From NCBI GenBank assembly GCA_910574345.1, contig CAJSZV010000001.1, forward strand, positions 1-64,000: a stretch of 64,000 nt of DNA. The letters are read 5' to 3'. The notes beneath the pieces are model-generated. The model was not told the origin of the DNA. It worked only from the letters and a program-made list of their open reading frames with translations, and searched no databases. The DNA is from Clostridiaceae bacterium (lineage in GTDB: Bacteria; Bacillota; Clostridia; Lachnospirales; Lachnospiraceae). This document shows positions 18,914 through 28,462 of the stretch, piece after piece; position 1 is the first letter of the stretch; each line of letters starts with the position of its first letter. The position numbers and the translations under genes are program-made.

Positions 18914-21913
18914 ATGAGCTTTTTTGTAGAATATTTAGCCGAATTAGGGCTGGATGCAGGGAAGGATTATCTAATTGACAGGAAAAAGGATGCCGAATTA
19001 AAAAAGTGCATACAGGATTATATAGAAATACAAAACAATATAAACGAAATGCATGAATTGGCAGAAGAAATAGATTTTCAGGGGCTGGCAGGCTACATGT
19101 CATCGGAGTTATTGCTTGATGTCAGAATTTATTTGTTTGGGAAAAAATCAGATAGGGAGGCTATGAAGAAAACTATTGTCTCAAAAGCATATTCCTATTC
19201 AAAAGCAGATGATAGAAGGAAAAGGGACAGGGTAGAAAGGCTGATAAATGGTTCATTGGATATTCTTTGTAATTTTTACAGAATGCAAATAGACAAAACA
19301 GATTTATTTTTATCTGCAGAGAATAGTGAAATAATAGTTAATGAATTAAAAAAGGAATTAGAAAGGCAGCAGGGCGATCTTGTAGGCGAGATAAGGAAAA
19401 GCGGACAGAGTATTATAAATGAGGTCAACAAAGCAGGTGGGATCAACAGAAAAAAGGAAGAGATTTTTTTAAAAATTGCTGATAATGCTTTGTTCCAAAA
19501 ACTTCATGAACTAATTATGACAAATTATATTAAGAAGAAATATAGGGAGAGAGAACTTTCAGATAGAACCATAGAACTATACTCCGATTTATTTAAATTA
19601 TCTATTGATGTTTTCGATAATGAAAAAAAGATGGAGATTGGTAAAAATATTTTTGATTTTGTACGAGAAGTCATTATGACTGAGAAGGAGGGCAATTTAA
19701 TAAAAATATTAGGCCCGGACGGGACCGGAAAAAGTACCTTTTTATCAATTTTGTATATATATTTGTATCGATATTGTTTGGATAACGGTTTTTCTTTTTA
19801 TCCTTTTTACATTAATTTGCATTTTTATGATTCGATTATCAACGATGCAATGCCAGATGAGCAGGCCGTAAAAGATGTAATGTATAAAGAACTGAAAATT
19901 TTGAAGGAATTGGTACATGCGTGCCCCAATATTCCATATATTATTATAATTGACGGCAATGAAAATTATTTTAGGACAACATTAAAATCTGCTAAATATT
20001 TTAATGAATTTATAAATAATATTTCTGCACATAAAAAAATTGTTTGTATTGGTGAAAAGACAAATGTTCATGCATATAGAGGGAGAAAAAAATATACTTA
20101 TATGTATTCAAGAATGCTTTATACATTTAAGTTCAAGGCTATAAGCAGTTATGAAACAAAAAAGTTGAAAAGGTTTGTGAGTATTTTTGCTACTATTGAA
20201 GAAAATGAAGATTTGTCAGAGCCGATTAATAGTTATTTGGATAAGTTTGATATGGATGAGGTGGATTTGAATATCTTAAGTGTATTTAAAGACTGCTACT
20301 ATAGCGATGTATTGGATGGATTGGAATCCATAAGTGATTTATATAAAAATTATTGTATGGCGTATCTTAAAGATGCAGATTATTTTGAAGATAGCGCTAA
20401 AATGTCATATGAGTATTTTATGACAAGTAAAAAATTCACACAGGATGAAATTGCTGATAATAATAGGGAGTGGAATTTAATTCACCAACACAAGACGGTC
20501 TCTAATTTTCTCATTGCCTATTATTTTGTAAATAAAATAAAAAACTATAGCGGTGTGAAAGATATTAAATATTTAGAGTATCTGTTTCCGAAAGATGTGA
20601 ATATATTTATAAAGCCTTTGATTAATGAGGATGTTGAAACTCAAAAACTGATTCTTGATAAATGTAAGCAAATATATGAGGAAGGGGGAATTCTTGCAAA
20701 ATCACAAGTTCTGTATATGATGGGAAGAATCACCCATAAAAGTTTAAGGGCGGATATTTTGTCTTCATTAGAAAGATATTACGATGATTTATATAAAAAT
20801 TTGATCGAGGAGAAAACAATACAGACGGAGCAGGAAGAGAGAGATACGCACTTGCTACTGCGCTCTGTGATTATAAGCCTTGTGTATCTGGGGAAGAAGG
20901 ATAAAAGGGAAGCATATTTGGGGATGCTGTTAAATTATCCTATTGCAAACCAGATTAATAGAGGCTTTCATTTGGAATACTATGGAGATGTTCCAAGAAA
21001 GCCGGATAGTAGAATATATAATTATAATGATGATGGCACAGGAGATATAGATATAACATATAATATGCTTCTGAATCGTGTTGAACATTATTTGTCTTCG
21101 ACTAAAGGGACAGAAGATCTTAACTTCCAAATTAATTTATTTACTTTGTGTTCCTTAATACAGGTGCGGCTTGGAAAAGGAAGTTTATCGAAAGAATTTA
21201 TGCAGAATTTGGAAGGAATTATTGACAGTACCTTGAAAAAAGAACAGAGCAATATCAATATTGATTTTAGAGCGTATCTTATGATGTTAAAAGAAGATAT
21301 CGAGAAAGATACTTATGCACCTCGCTGTTTATATGAAAAGTTATATGGCGTCAAGGATATCGTGCGTGAAGGGTGGAAACAAGAAATAAAAAATGATGCC
21401 GTAAAAAAACCTTATGAAAATGTAGCGGAGCATATATATTACACATGGGTCTTAGGGATGCTCTATTTGCCGGAGGAATCACCGAAAGAAAAGGAATATG
21501 AATCTTATGATAAGAAAAAGATATTAGATACCATTTTAATTCATGATTGGGCCGAGATTGACGTCGGGGATGCCGTCCCAAGAGAAGACAGCGAGAAACG
21601 TAAAGAACTGGAAGATTTCAGAATGCGTATGTTATTAATGCATGATACTTATGACCAAATAGGAAACATGGCGCAGTATAAAGAGGTGTGGAATGTATAT
21701 AAAAAAGATACTTCTGATATTAACGGCAAGATTGCATATGAATTAGATAAGATACAAGCTTTGTATCAATTCTATGTGTATAAAGATAAAGGGGCAGAAT
21801 TTACAGAGGAAAAGATTTTAGACTGGAAAGATGAGAAAAATAAAATAACAACTTCTTTGGGAAAGAAGATTTTAAAAGAAATTGTTCAAGAGAGATTTGA
21901 AAAAAATGAATAA
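18914..21913 (+). CDS. Large STAND/NACHT-like P-loop ATPase fused to a C-terminal HD nucleotidase domain
   Basis: 999 residues from ATG 18914 (GGGGGAAGG at 18902-18910). Residues 1-250 are helical and charged. A P-loop ATPase follows with Walker A GPDGTGKST at 267-275 and a likely Walker B IIIIDGNE about 85 residues later. Then comes a long helical region of the type STAND proteins use as a sensor. From about residue 830 there is an HD domain: AEHIYYTW (H840), HDWAEIDVGDAVPRED (H877, D878) and a late ELDKIQ aspartate, the pattern of YfbR/HDDC2-type deoxynucleotidases. Base composition is far more AT-rich than the flanking genes, suggesting horizontal transfer. The defence role (sensing, then nucleotide depletion) is inference from architecture and neighbours. 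Confidence 0.75.
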   Translation: MSFFVEYLAELGLDAGKDYLIDRKKDAELKKCIQDYIEIQNNINEMHELAEEIDFQGLAGYMSSELLLDVRIYLFGKKSDREAMKKTIVSKAYSYSKADDRRKRDRVERLINGSLDILCNFYRMQIDKTDLFLSAENSEIIVNELKKELERQQGDLVGEIRKSGQSIINEVNKAGGINRKKEEIFLKIADNALFQKLHELIMTNYIKKKYRERELSDRTIELYSDLFKLSIDVFDNEKKMEIGKNIFDFVREVIMTEKEGNLIKILGPDGTGKSTFLSILYIYLYRYCLDNGFSFYPFYINLHFYDSIINDAMPDEQAVKDVMYKELKILKELVHACPNIPYIIIIDGNENYFRTTLKSAKYFNEFINNISAHKKIVCIGEKTNVHAYRGRKKYTYMYSRMLYTFKFKAISSYETKKLKRFVSIFATIEENEDLSEPINSYLDKFDMDEVDLNILSVFKDCYYSDVLDGLESISDLYKNYCMAYLKDADYFEDSAKMSYEYFMTSKKFTQDEIADNNREWNLIHQHKTVSNFLIAYYFVNKIKNYSGVKDIKYLEYLFPKDVNIFIKPLINEDVETQKLILDKCKQIYEEGGILAKSQVLYMMGRITHKSLRADILSSLERYYDDLYKNLIEEKTIQTEQEERDTHLLLRSVIISLVYLGKKDKREAYLGMLLNYPIANQINRGFHLEYYGDVPRKPDSRIYNYNDDGTGDIDITYNMLLNRVEHYLSSTKGTEDLNFQINLFTLCSLIQVRLGKGSLSKEFMQNLEGIIDSTLKKEQSNINIDFRAYLMMLKEDIEKDTYAPRCLYEKLYGVKDIVREGWKQEIKNDAVKKPYENVAEHIYYTWVLGMLYLPEESPKEKEYESYDKKKILDTILIHDWAEIDVGDAVPREDSEKRKELEDFRMRMLLMHDTYDQIGNMAQYKEVWNVYKKDTSDINGKIAYELDKIQALYQFYVYKDKGAEFTEEKILDWKDEKNKITTSLGKKILKEIVQERFEKNE

Positions 21914-22068
21914 CAAGGGAACATAAAGACGGAAGAGGGGAGACGTTCTTTGTGACAGGAGATAATGATGTGGACGGTTTAGATGATGACAAAGCGCTTT
22001 ATGGTTAGGAATATGGAGAAAAGGTATTTCAGATTTGCTGCTGATATGGGCATAGAAAGGGAAATTAT

Positions 22069-22394
22069 ATGGGATTATTTGGAAAAAAAGGAAAGAGAAA
22101 TCGGAGGCAAGAAAATCCGAGGAAACGAAACAGGAGATGAAGGTGTATATCCGGGGAACGGGAGGTACTATTGTCACCAAATCCATACTGACCAGCGCAT
22201 CGAAGCTGAAATGGCTGTTCCGTTAGGAGACAGAACACGGCAACGGCTGGGGGGCATTCGGGGATACGGATTCCCAGGACTATGTAAATGACGCAAAGAA
22301 TATGGCCATTGTGGATTTTAATACCCTGGCCAATATAGAACCCACGGTAGTGAATGTATTCTACATGCCTATTGGCAGTGATCTGGAATTTTGA
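22069..22394 (+). pseudogene. DUF2185 (Imm33-like immunity) protein remnant
   Basis: ATG 22069 starts MGLFGKKGK, then a frame change in the A-rich run leads to KQEMKVYIRGTGGTIVTKSILTSASKLKWLFR, a TAG stop (22224-22226), and the open continuation GWGAFGDTDSQDYVNDAKNMAIVDFNTLANIEPTVVN to TGA 22392-22394. This is the typical DUF2185 domain, a family found among polymorphic-toxin immunity proteins. Frameshift and stop make it a pseudogene. The stretch 21914-22068 has another short open piece of no recognised family. Confidence 0.7.
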
Positions 22395-22430
22395 TCCGAT
22401 AAGACGGGGAAATATTTTTCGGTAAAATAA

Positions 22431-22488
22431 AAAACAGGGATAAAGCAAGAACCGTCCTTAGCGGTTCTCTCTGCTTTATCCCTGTTTT
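22431..22488. terminator. Strong bidirectional terminator
   Basis: AAAACAGGGATAAAGCA (22431-22447) pairs perfectly with TGCTTTATCCCTGTTTT (22472-22488), with an inner AGAACCG/CGGTTCT stem. A-rich and T-rich flanks on both sides fit a two-way terminator between the plus-strand remnants and the minus-strand chemoreceptor operon. Confidence 0.8.
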
Positions 22489-22613
22489 AATTGGCTGTGA
22501 TTCAGGACGCTTTATCCCCGCTCCCGAATTAGCCGCTGCTTTCTTCTCTGTCCTTCACGGCTGTTCTTCTGTCCGGCCAGGACTTTTTGTCTGATTAGGC
22601 GGGCAGAAGGTTC

Positions 22614-23054
22614 TCAGTGGGCTGTGTCTACGAACACAATGCTGGAATCTCCCTGTCTGGCCTGCTCCAGCACGGCTTGGGCCAGCACCCGAAACGTCCC
22701 GTGGGAGGAGGTGGCGCCGGTGAGTGCGTCAATACTGCCTTCCCCCTGGCCGTCCAGAAGCTGGCCGGCGTAATATCGGGTGTACTCGTTGGGATAGGTG
22801 CCGTTCTCATGCAGCATCGTCTGCATATAGGCATTGTCCCAGCTTTTGATGAAGCCGCTGGCGTTCTCCGCGTTATATTCCACGGAGATAATATTTCCGC
22901 CCTTCACCAGAATCGTAACATATTCCTTCCAGCCGAAATTGAACTCAGCCGCCTGAGCGGTGTAATAGCCGTCCTGAAGACCGGTCTGACCGCCGCAGGC
23001 CGTCAAAAACGACGCCAGCAGCAGGCTCAAAAGAATGGTAAAAATTCGTTTCAT
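22614..23054 (-). CDS. FMN-binding lipoprotein
   Basis: 146 residues from the ATG at 23054 (AAGGAG 11 nt upstream; the in-frame ATG at 23063 is too close to the site). The signal peptide ends in the lipobox LTAC, so it is a membrane-anchored extracytoplasmic lipoprotein. The rest is an FMN-binding domain with DALTGATSS, the motif to which ApbE-type transferases attach FMN through the threonine. Its start overlaps the chemoreceptor stop as ATGA, so the two are translationally coupled. A role in extracellular electron transfer or redox sensing is inferred from the family. Confidence 0.8.
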   Translation of the reverse strand: MKRIFTILLSLLLASFLTACGGQTGLQDGYYTAQAAEFNFGWKEYVTILVKGGNIISVEYNAENASGFIKSWDNAYMQTMLHENGTYPNEYTRYYAGQLLDGQGEGSIDALTGATSSHGTFRVLAQAVLEQARQGDSSIVFVDTAH

Positions 23055-25093
23055 CTGCCGCATATCTCCTTTAGAATAAATTTTTGAACCTGGGACTTAA
23101 GCGCTTCGGCTTCTTTCTCCAGCAGTCCGCTTGACTGCTCTGTTTCCTCTGCGTTCTGCAGGTTGCGGTCCGCAATGGCGGAAATGGCGTCGATCCGCTC
23201 CTCCATGACGGCAAGAGCCGTCTCCTGCCCCTGTACCGCCTCTGTCAGCTGGTCCGAAATAACGCTGATCTGTGAAGAAACGGCAGAAATCGCATGAAGG
23301 GAATCTGCGGTATCCGCAGTCAGTGCTACGCCGGTCCGGATAATGGACTGGGTGTTGCGGATCATTTCCGTGGCGCTCTGGGCGGCTCTTGCGCTCTTGG
23401 CTGCCAGCTGCTTCACCTCGCCGGCCACCACCGCGAACCCCTTTCCGGCAGCTCCGGCCCGGGCAGCCTCCACTGAAGCGTTGAGGGACAGGATATTGGT
23501 CTGGAACGCGATGTCCTCAATGTCCTTGGCGATTTTTGTAATCTGCTGGGCATTGGCGCTGATATCGTCCATGGCGGAGGAGAGGGCCTCCATCTGCTCG
23601 TTGGCGCCCCGAACCCGCTGCGTGATCTCCTCCGTCTGAACCCGCGTCTGACCGCTGCTCTCCGTAACATCCACCAGCCGTTCTTTCACATGTGTCACCT
23701 CATGAACCAGCTCCTCGGTGGACCGGTTCTGCTCCAGCGACGCCTGATGCAGCTGAGCGGACTGTCCATTCATTTGCGCCGCCATCTCCGCCAGCCGCGC
23801 CGCCGCGCCTCGGAAGCCAAGAAGCGTTTCGTTCATGGACCCGGTGATCGTACACAGGCTGCTGCGGATCAGCGCAAAATCGCCCTTGTAATCCACCTGG
23901 GGCTCGGTGCGCAGATCTCCGTCCGCAACCCGTGTCAGCACCTGCTGGATGTCGGATATGTACCTGTTCACGCTTTCCAGTGTAGCATCCAGGGTCTGCG
24001 TCATAACCTCCAGCTCATCCCCGCTGTAAACAGGCGTCACCTCTGTATGGAGATCGCCGTCGGAGAGGGCTACCATTCGTCCTGTCACGCTCTTCACCGG
24101 ATTGGAAATCGAGCTGGCCAAGCGAAGAACCAGAAGCATGGATATAACCAACACTGCCATAGTCGCCAGAACCGATACCAGCATCGCCCCGTTGATCAGG
24201 CTGTTGTAATCCGATTTGGGAATCTGAATCACCAGCGACCATTGAGTCCCGCGAATGGGAGAGAACGCCACCAGCATCTGCTTTCCGTCAACGGGATATT
24301 CCGCTGCCCCCGTTTCACCGGTGGTTACACGCTCCGCTGCGTTCCCGTTGCCGCCGCTGAGCTGTACCAGTGTACTTTTATTGAGAGCCAGAGACTGATC
24401 CGGATGCCCGGTCACGACGCCTTCCTCGTTAACCATATAGGCCATACCCGTTTTTCCCAGGTTGATGCTGCTGATCACATCGTTGATTGTATCGTATTTA
24501 TAGACACCCACCACGTACAGGACCGTTTCGCCGTTCTCTTTCACCGGCATCCCCATCCTGATCCCCAGTTTCCCCTGGAAAATGGTGGAGGAATCGGTTG
24601 TGAGATTGTCGGTTTCTTTCAAAAGCCCGAAAAAGCTGCCATCCAGGCTCTCCGGCGCGTCCTCAATCCCAAGCACCAGCCCTCCGTCCAAATCATACAG
24701 CGCGATGGTGTAAAGTTCATAAATTTCAGCGGCCTCCTCCAGCACGGCCAAACGATTTTCCTTGGTCAGTCCGTCGTCCGATCGGAGTGTCCCCTCTCCC
24801 TCCGCTCCATTGACGGAGGTCACGGTATTCATCCTGGAATCGGCGGCAATAGTCATCATGCGGTCCGCCAGCATATGTATGTTAGCCTCCATTGTTTTAG
24901 CCGATTGTCGGGCCATTGGCTGAAGACTGTCCAGCAAAATGCTTTTGGCAAGTGACTGCATGGAGAGAGCCATGATCACACAGCATACAACTACCAGCAT
25001 CAGAATATTGAGTGTGGTATGTCTCAATATCCTTCCATTCAAACTTCGTTTCATCCCCCGGCTGGTGCGGGAGCCCCCTTGATTTCCCGTCAC
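23051..25093 (-). CDS. Methyl-accepting chemotaxis protein with extracellular dCACHE-type sensor
   Basis: 680 residues. The N-terminal membrane segment ([15 protein letters not shown]) is followed by a long extracellular double-CACHE-like domain (about 55-310), a second membrane segment ([20 protein letters not shown]), a HAMP domain ([22 protein letters not shown]), and the cytoplasmic signalling domain with the hairpin tip region [21 protein letters not shown]. It would relay ligand binding to CheA/CheW. A GTG start at 25093 has AAGGAG upstream. No other chemotaxis genes lie in the window. Coupling to an FMN-lipoprotein suggests a redox-related stimulus, which is inference. Confidence 0.9.
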   Translation of the reverse strand: MTGNQGGSRTSRGMKRSLNGRILRHTTLNILMLVVVCCVIMALSMQSLAKSILLDSLQPMARQSAKTMEANIHMLADRMMTIAADSRMNTVTSVNGAEGEGTLRSDDGLTKENRLAVLEEAAEIYELYTIALYDLDGGLVLGIEDAPESLDGSFFGLLKETDNLTTDSSTIFQGKLGIRMGMPVKENGETVLYVVGVYKYDTINDVISSINLGKTGMAYMVNEEGVVTGHPDQSLALNKSTLVQLSGGNGNAAERVTTGETGAAEYPVDGKQMLVAFSPIRGTQWSLVIQIPKSDYNSLINGAMLVSVLATMAVLVISMLLVLRLASSISNPVKSVTGRMVALSDGDLHTEVTPVYSGDELEVMTQTLDATLESVNRYISDIQQVLTRVADGDLRTEPQVDYKGDFALIRSSLCTITGSMNETLLGFRGAAARLAEMAAQMNGQSAQLHQASLEQNRSTEELVHEVTHVKERLVDVTESSGQTRVQTEEITQRVRGANEQMEALSSAMDDISANAQQITKIAKDIEDIAFQTNILSLNASVEAARAGAAGKGFAVVAGEVKQLAAKSARAAQSATEMIRNTQSIIRTGVALTADTADSLHAISAVSSQISVISDQLTEAVQGQETALAVMEERIDAISAIADRNLQNAEETEQSSGLLEKEAEALKSQVQKFILKEICGR

Positions 25094-25260
25094 GTCTCTG
25101 TCGCTCCTTTTTTTGATATTTTTTTGTCAATACGCAAATTAAAAGCCACTCAATCTACCGGCTGAAAACTCTGCGCTTTCTTAAACCAGTAGACGATAGA
25201 CTTTGGTGTCAGTATATCACAGACTGCATGTAAAGGGAAGCACTTTTTTCCAAAAATGCC

Positions 25261-25455
25261 ATGGAAGCCGATGTAAAGGTCAAATGCATAGAAGCGGAAG
25301 CTACACAGGCAAAACTCGCCGAAGATATCGGTACCACGCCGTCCTATGCGAATCGGCTGATTAAGAAAAGCGAAAAAATTGTAAATAAGACGTTCATACA
25401 GATGCTTGAATCCCCGGGGTATGATGTCGAATTGACTTATGTGAAGAAAGAATAA
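25261..25455 (+). CDS. Small helix-turn-helix protein
   Basis: 64 residues: TQAKLAEDIGTTPSYANRLIKKSEKIVNKTFIQMLESPGYDVELTYV is a compact XRE-like helix-turn-helix, nearly the whole protein. No clear ribosome binding site is visible before ATG 25261, so the start or the activity is uncertain. It is followed 15 bp later by another small frame with a good site. Confidence 0.5.
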   Translation: MEADVKVKCIEAEATQAKLAEDIGTTPSYANRLIKKSEKIVNKTFIQMLESPGYDVELTYVKKE

Positions 25456-25470
25456 TCCGAAAGGAGCAAC

Positions 25471-25587
25471 TTGTACAGAGAACCGAAGGGATTTTATAAA
25501 GGGGGGGGTTATTGCGGCTGGCTTTTGGAGAAAAGCGATGAGGAATTGGGGGAGATATTTTTGGGAGAAGGGAAGTACGGCTATTGA
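25471..25587 (+). CDS. 38-residue hypothetical protein
   Basis: TTG 25471 is preceded by AAAGGAGCAAC. The product (REPKGFYKGGGYCGWLL, then EELGEIFLGEGKYGY) is Gly- and Tyr-rich and appears as a partner of the helix-turn-helix gene. Family not recognised; it may be the remnant of a longer protein. Confidence 0.35.
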   Translation: MYREPKGFYKGGGYCGWLLEKSDEELGEIFLGEGKYGY

Positions 25588-25593
25588 ATCCTA

Positions 25594-25622
25594 TTGTAAT
25601 TCCCATACTTTTACCCTATAAT
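25594..25622 (+). promoter_or_regulatory. Promoter of the STM4015-4011 operon
   Basis: TTGTAA (25594-25599), 17 bp, TATAAT (25617-25622), about 50 bp before the first gene of the operon. Confidence 0.6.
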
Positions 25623-25674
25623 AAAAGCACAAAATGTTTCAAATATGACAGTATGACGGACGAGGAGGTTTCTT

Positions 25675-26532
25675 ATGGGAACAACGAAAAAATATTTTTA
25701 CGATTGGGAACAGTATGAAGAGGGGAAAGGTTCTGCCTCCATGATAAAGGAGATATTGGAGGACCCGGAGTTTGAACAGGTGACAGATCTGGTTATCGGA
25801 TGCTGGGGCAACCCTTGTGAGGAGGACTGCCAGCAGATTTTGAACGGGATTGCGGACAATGCAGACAAGTTTGCCCATGTGGAGAAGCTGTTTGTGGGAG
25901 ACATGGATTATGAGGAGTGTGAAGTATCCTGGATTATCCAGGGCAATTACCAGGCCTTGTGGAAAGCCATGCCCCGGTTAAAGGAGCTGACCATTAAGGG
26001 CAGCACGGACCTGGAACTGGGAGATGTAAGCCATGAAGCGCTGGAATCCCTGACGATTATCTGCGGCGGACTTCCCGTGTCTGTCATGGAGTCTGTCCAG
26101 AATGCCAAACTGCCCAATCTGAAAAAACTGGTGCTCTATATCGGCATTGAGAACTACGGATTTGACGGAGATGGAGACTGTGTGAGAACCCTTTTGGAAA
26201 AGTCGGATTTCCCAAGACTGGAATACTTAGGGATAGAGGACAGCGAGATCCAGGATGAACTGGCAGAGATTGTGCTGGAGAGCAAATACATGAAACAGAT
26301 CCGCACTCTGGACTTGGCAAACGGCACATTGACAGATAAAGGGGGCAGGCTGCTTCTTGAGAAGCTTCCCCAGTATCCTAATATAAAAAAACTGGATGTT
26401 CACTACCATTATATGTCCGAGAATATGGTGGAAGAACTGGAGACCCTTCCCGTGGAGATTGACGCTTCCGAATTCAATGAACCGGAGACCTATGGCGGCG
26501 AAATCTGGATGAACGCCATGCTGACAGAATGA
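25675..26532 (+). CDS. STM4015-family leucine-rich-repeat-like protein
   Basis: 285 residues, ATG 25675 with GAGGAGG upstream. The protein has several leucine-rich-repeat-like units (LKELTIKG.. LESLTIICGG.. LKKLVLYIG.. LEYLGIED.. IRTLDLANGTL), forming a curved binding surface. The order and size match the STM4015 family of the Salmonella STM4011-4015 cluster, whose function is unknown. It may bind or present the substrate modified by the downstream enzymes (inference). Its stop overlaps the next start as ATGA. Confidence 0.78.
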   Translation: MGTTKKYFYDWEQYEEGKGSASMIKEILEDPEFEQVTDLVIGCWGNPCEEDCQQILNGIADNADKFAHVEKLFVGDMDYEECEVSWIIQGNYQALWKAMPRLKELTIKGSTDLELGDVSHEALESLTIICGGLPVSVMESVQNAKLPNLKKLVLYIGIENYGFDGDGDCVRTLLEKSDFPRLEYLGIEDSEIQDELAEIVLESKYMKQIRTLDLANGTLTDKGGRLLLEKLPQYPNIKKLDVHYHYMSENMVEELETLPVEIDASEFNEPETYGGEIWMNAMLTE

Positions 26533-27566
26533 GGCAGGCAGTCTTACTTGGGAATCCCGACACGAAACGGACCTTGTATCTGGAAGAGGGAGCAAGGGCG
26601 GCGGAGGTGGAACTGGCTTTCTGGGACTGGAAGACATTTAGGGAGCAGCAGTGTATTCCGGAGGATTTGAAAGGCAGGGAGATTTTCTTAAAAATCGACC
26701 CGCCTCTCTGGGACAGCAGCAACCTGGAGGAATTAAGCCATCTGGCTGAGAGATTTAAGATGAGCCTTGGGCTCTTTAAGAATCTGGCCGGGGGGAAGAT
26801 TACATTTCTTAACTCCCCGGATGCCATCCAAAGCCTTCTGGACAAGAGAAAGTGCAAGGACAAGTTAAAAGAGGCGGGAATCTGCGTGACGGAGGCTTTG
26901 GAGGAAAGGGTATTAAGGGGGGACGAGCTTTTGGAAGCCATGGCCCGCTGCCATATTCCTCAGGTCTTTGTAAAGCCGGTGCAGGGGTCCGGTGCGGCGG
27001 GAATCGCTGCCTTCCGGTATCAGAAGAGAACAGGAGACATGATCCTCTATACCTGCGGGATGCGGGATCCCGCCACAGGCCGCCTGGTGAATACCAAGCG
27101 GCTTCGGCGTTTTACGGACAGGAAAGAGATTATGGCTTATCTTGACCGGCTGCTTGGTCTTGACTGCATAGTGGAGCGCTGGCATGCCAAGGCAGCATAC
27201 CAGGGTTATTCCTATGATCTGCGGGCTGTGGTCCAGGACGGCAGGATAGATTTTATGCTGGCCAGGCTTTCTGAGGGCCCCATTACCAATCTTCATCTGA
27301 ATAACCATCCTCTTAAGGCGGCGGATCTTGGACTTTCCGCCAATGTCTTGGAAGAGGCAAAAGAATTGTGCAGGAGAGCCGCAGCCTGCTTTCAGGGCTT
27401 AAGAAGCGCGGGGATTGATGTTCTTATGGAAAAGGGGAGCATGAGGCCGAGGATTATTGAGATGAACGGTCAGGGAGATCTGATCTATCAGGATATTTTT
27501 AATAAAAATATAATTTACCGCCGTCAGGCGGAGATGATGAAGGAGTGGCTCCATGGAGAAGACTGA
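26529..27566 (+). CDS. STM4014-family ATP-grasp-like protein
   Basis: 345 residues, coupled to the previous gene by ATGA. ATP-grasp hallmarks are present: VFVKPVQGSGAAGIAAFRY (ATP-binding lysine and glycine-rich loop), YDLRAVVQDG, and IIEMNGQGDL with the metal-binding Glu and Asn. ATP-grasp enzymes ligate a carboxylate to an amine or thiol through an acyl-phosphate. Here the acceptor is unknown. The next gene overlaps by 14 nt. Confidence 0.78.
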   Translation: MRQAVLLGNPDTKRTLYLEEGARAAEVELAFWDWKTFREQQCIPEDLKGREIFLKIDPPLWDSSNLEELSHLAERFKMSLGLFKNLAGGKITFLNSPDAIQSLLDKRKCKDKLKEAGICVTEALEERVLRGDELLEAMARCHIPQVFVKPVQGSGAAGIAAFRYQKRTGDMILYTCGMRDPATGRLVNTKRLRRFTDRKEIMAYLDRLLGLDCIVERWHAKAAYQGYSYDLRAVVQDGRIDFMLARLSEGPITNLHLNNHPLKAADLGLSANVLEEAKELCRRAAACFQGLRSAGIDVLMEKGSMRPRIIEMNGQGDLIYQDIFNKNIIYRRQAEMMKEWLHGED

Positions 27567-28449
27567 GGAAATGGTTGAGGAAAAAAAGGGAGTGGAGGGA
27601 GAGGTGCCTTTCCGCATGTTATCCTCATCAAAAGGAAGAAAGAAACCGACTGTGGATATGAACCAGGTGGTGGGAACCAGGGATATTCTCTTTATCTGTC
27701 TGGACACTCTCCGCTATGACGGGGCTGTCCATGAACAGGAGGCAGGAGGGACACCGGTGCTTAATCAGTATGGCCCCTGGGAGAAGCGGCAGGCGCCGGG
27801 GAATTTTACTTATCCGTCTCACCATGCCATGTTTGCCGGATTTCTTCCCTGTGCTTATGAGGCCAAGAATCTCACTGACCGAGAGCTGTTGTTTTTTCCA
27901 AAACAGATCGGCATGGGAGGCAGAGGACCGGAAGGAAGCTTTGGATTTTCAGGAAGTACCATTATGGAAGGCCTTGAGAAAGAAGGGTATGACACCTGGT
28001 GCGTGGGAGGCGTGGCATTTTTTGACAAGCGGTCTGACCTGGGGAAAGTGTTTCCCGGATATTTTAAGAAAAGCTACTGGAACCCCTCCTTCGGATGCGG
28101 GGTGAAGGACAGCGCCGGAAATCAGGTGGATTTCCTATTGAAGAAGATTGAAAAAGCGGACCGGGATCAGAGAATCTTTCTCTATCTGAATATTGATGCC
28201 ATTCACTATCCCAACTATTTTTATCTGGAGGGAGCAAAGAAGGACAGCATGGAAAGCCACAGGGCGGCTTTGCGGTATGTGGACAAGGAACTGGGAAGGC
28301 TCTTTGAAGGGTGGAAGGAAACAAGAGGCGGCGCCTTTGTGATCTGCTGTTCCGACCACGGAACCTGCTACGGGGAGGATGGCTGCCAGTTCCACGGTAT
28401 CAATCATCCGGCTGTGAATACCATTCCCTACAAACATTTTTTCCTGTGA
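27553..28449 (+). CDS. STM4013-family hydrolase (alkaline phosphatase/sulfatase superfamily)
   Basis: 298 residues. Metal- and substrate-site motifs of the alkaline phosphatase superfamily are visible: LFICLDTLRYDG (metal-binding Asp), NFTYPSHHAMFAG (probable Thr or Ser nucleophile), IDAIHYPN, and CCSDHGT plus FHGINH near the C-terminus (remaining metal ligands). It has no signal peptide, so it should act in the cytoplasm, on a phosphoester or sulfoester. It sits inside the operon between the ATP-grasp and radical SAM genes, as in the Salmonella cluster. Confidence 0.78.
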   Translation: MEKTEEMVEEKKGVEGEVPFRMLSSSKGRKKPTVDMNQVVGTRDILFICLDTLRYDGAVHEQEAGGTPVLNQYGPWEKRQAPGNFTYPSHHAMFAGFLPCAYEAKNLTDRELLFFPKQIGMGGRGPEGSFGFSGSTIMEGLEKEGYDTWCVGGVAFFDKRSDLGKVFPGYFKKSYWNPSFGCGVKDSAGNQVDFLLKKIEKADRDQRIFLYLNIDAIHYPNYFYLEGAKKDSMESHRAALRYVDKELGRLFEGWKETRGGAFVICCSDHGTCYGEDGCQFHGINHPAVNTIPYKHFFL

Positions 28450-28462
28450 GAGAAGGAAGGCC

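Noticed and set aside
23690-24955. 421-codon plus-strand open frame opposite the chemoreceptor
   Set aside because: It is antisense to a clearly recognisable chemoreceptor and matches no protein pattern.
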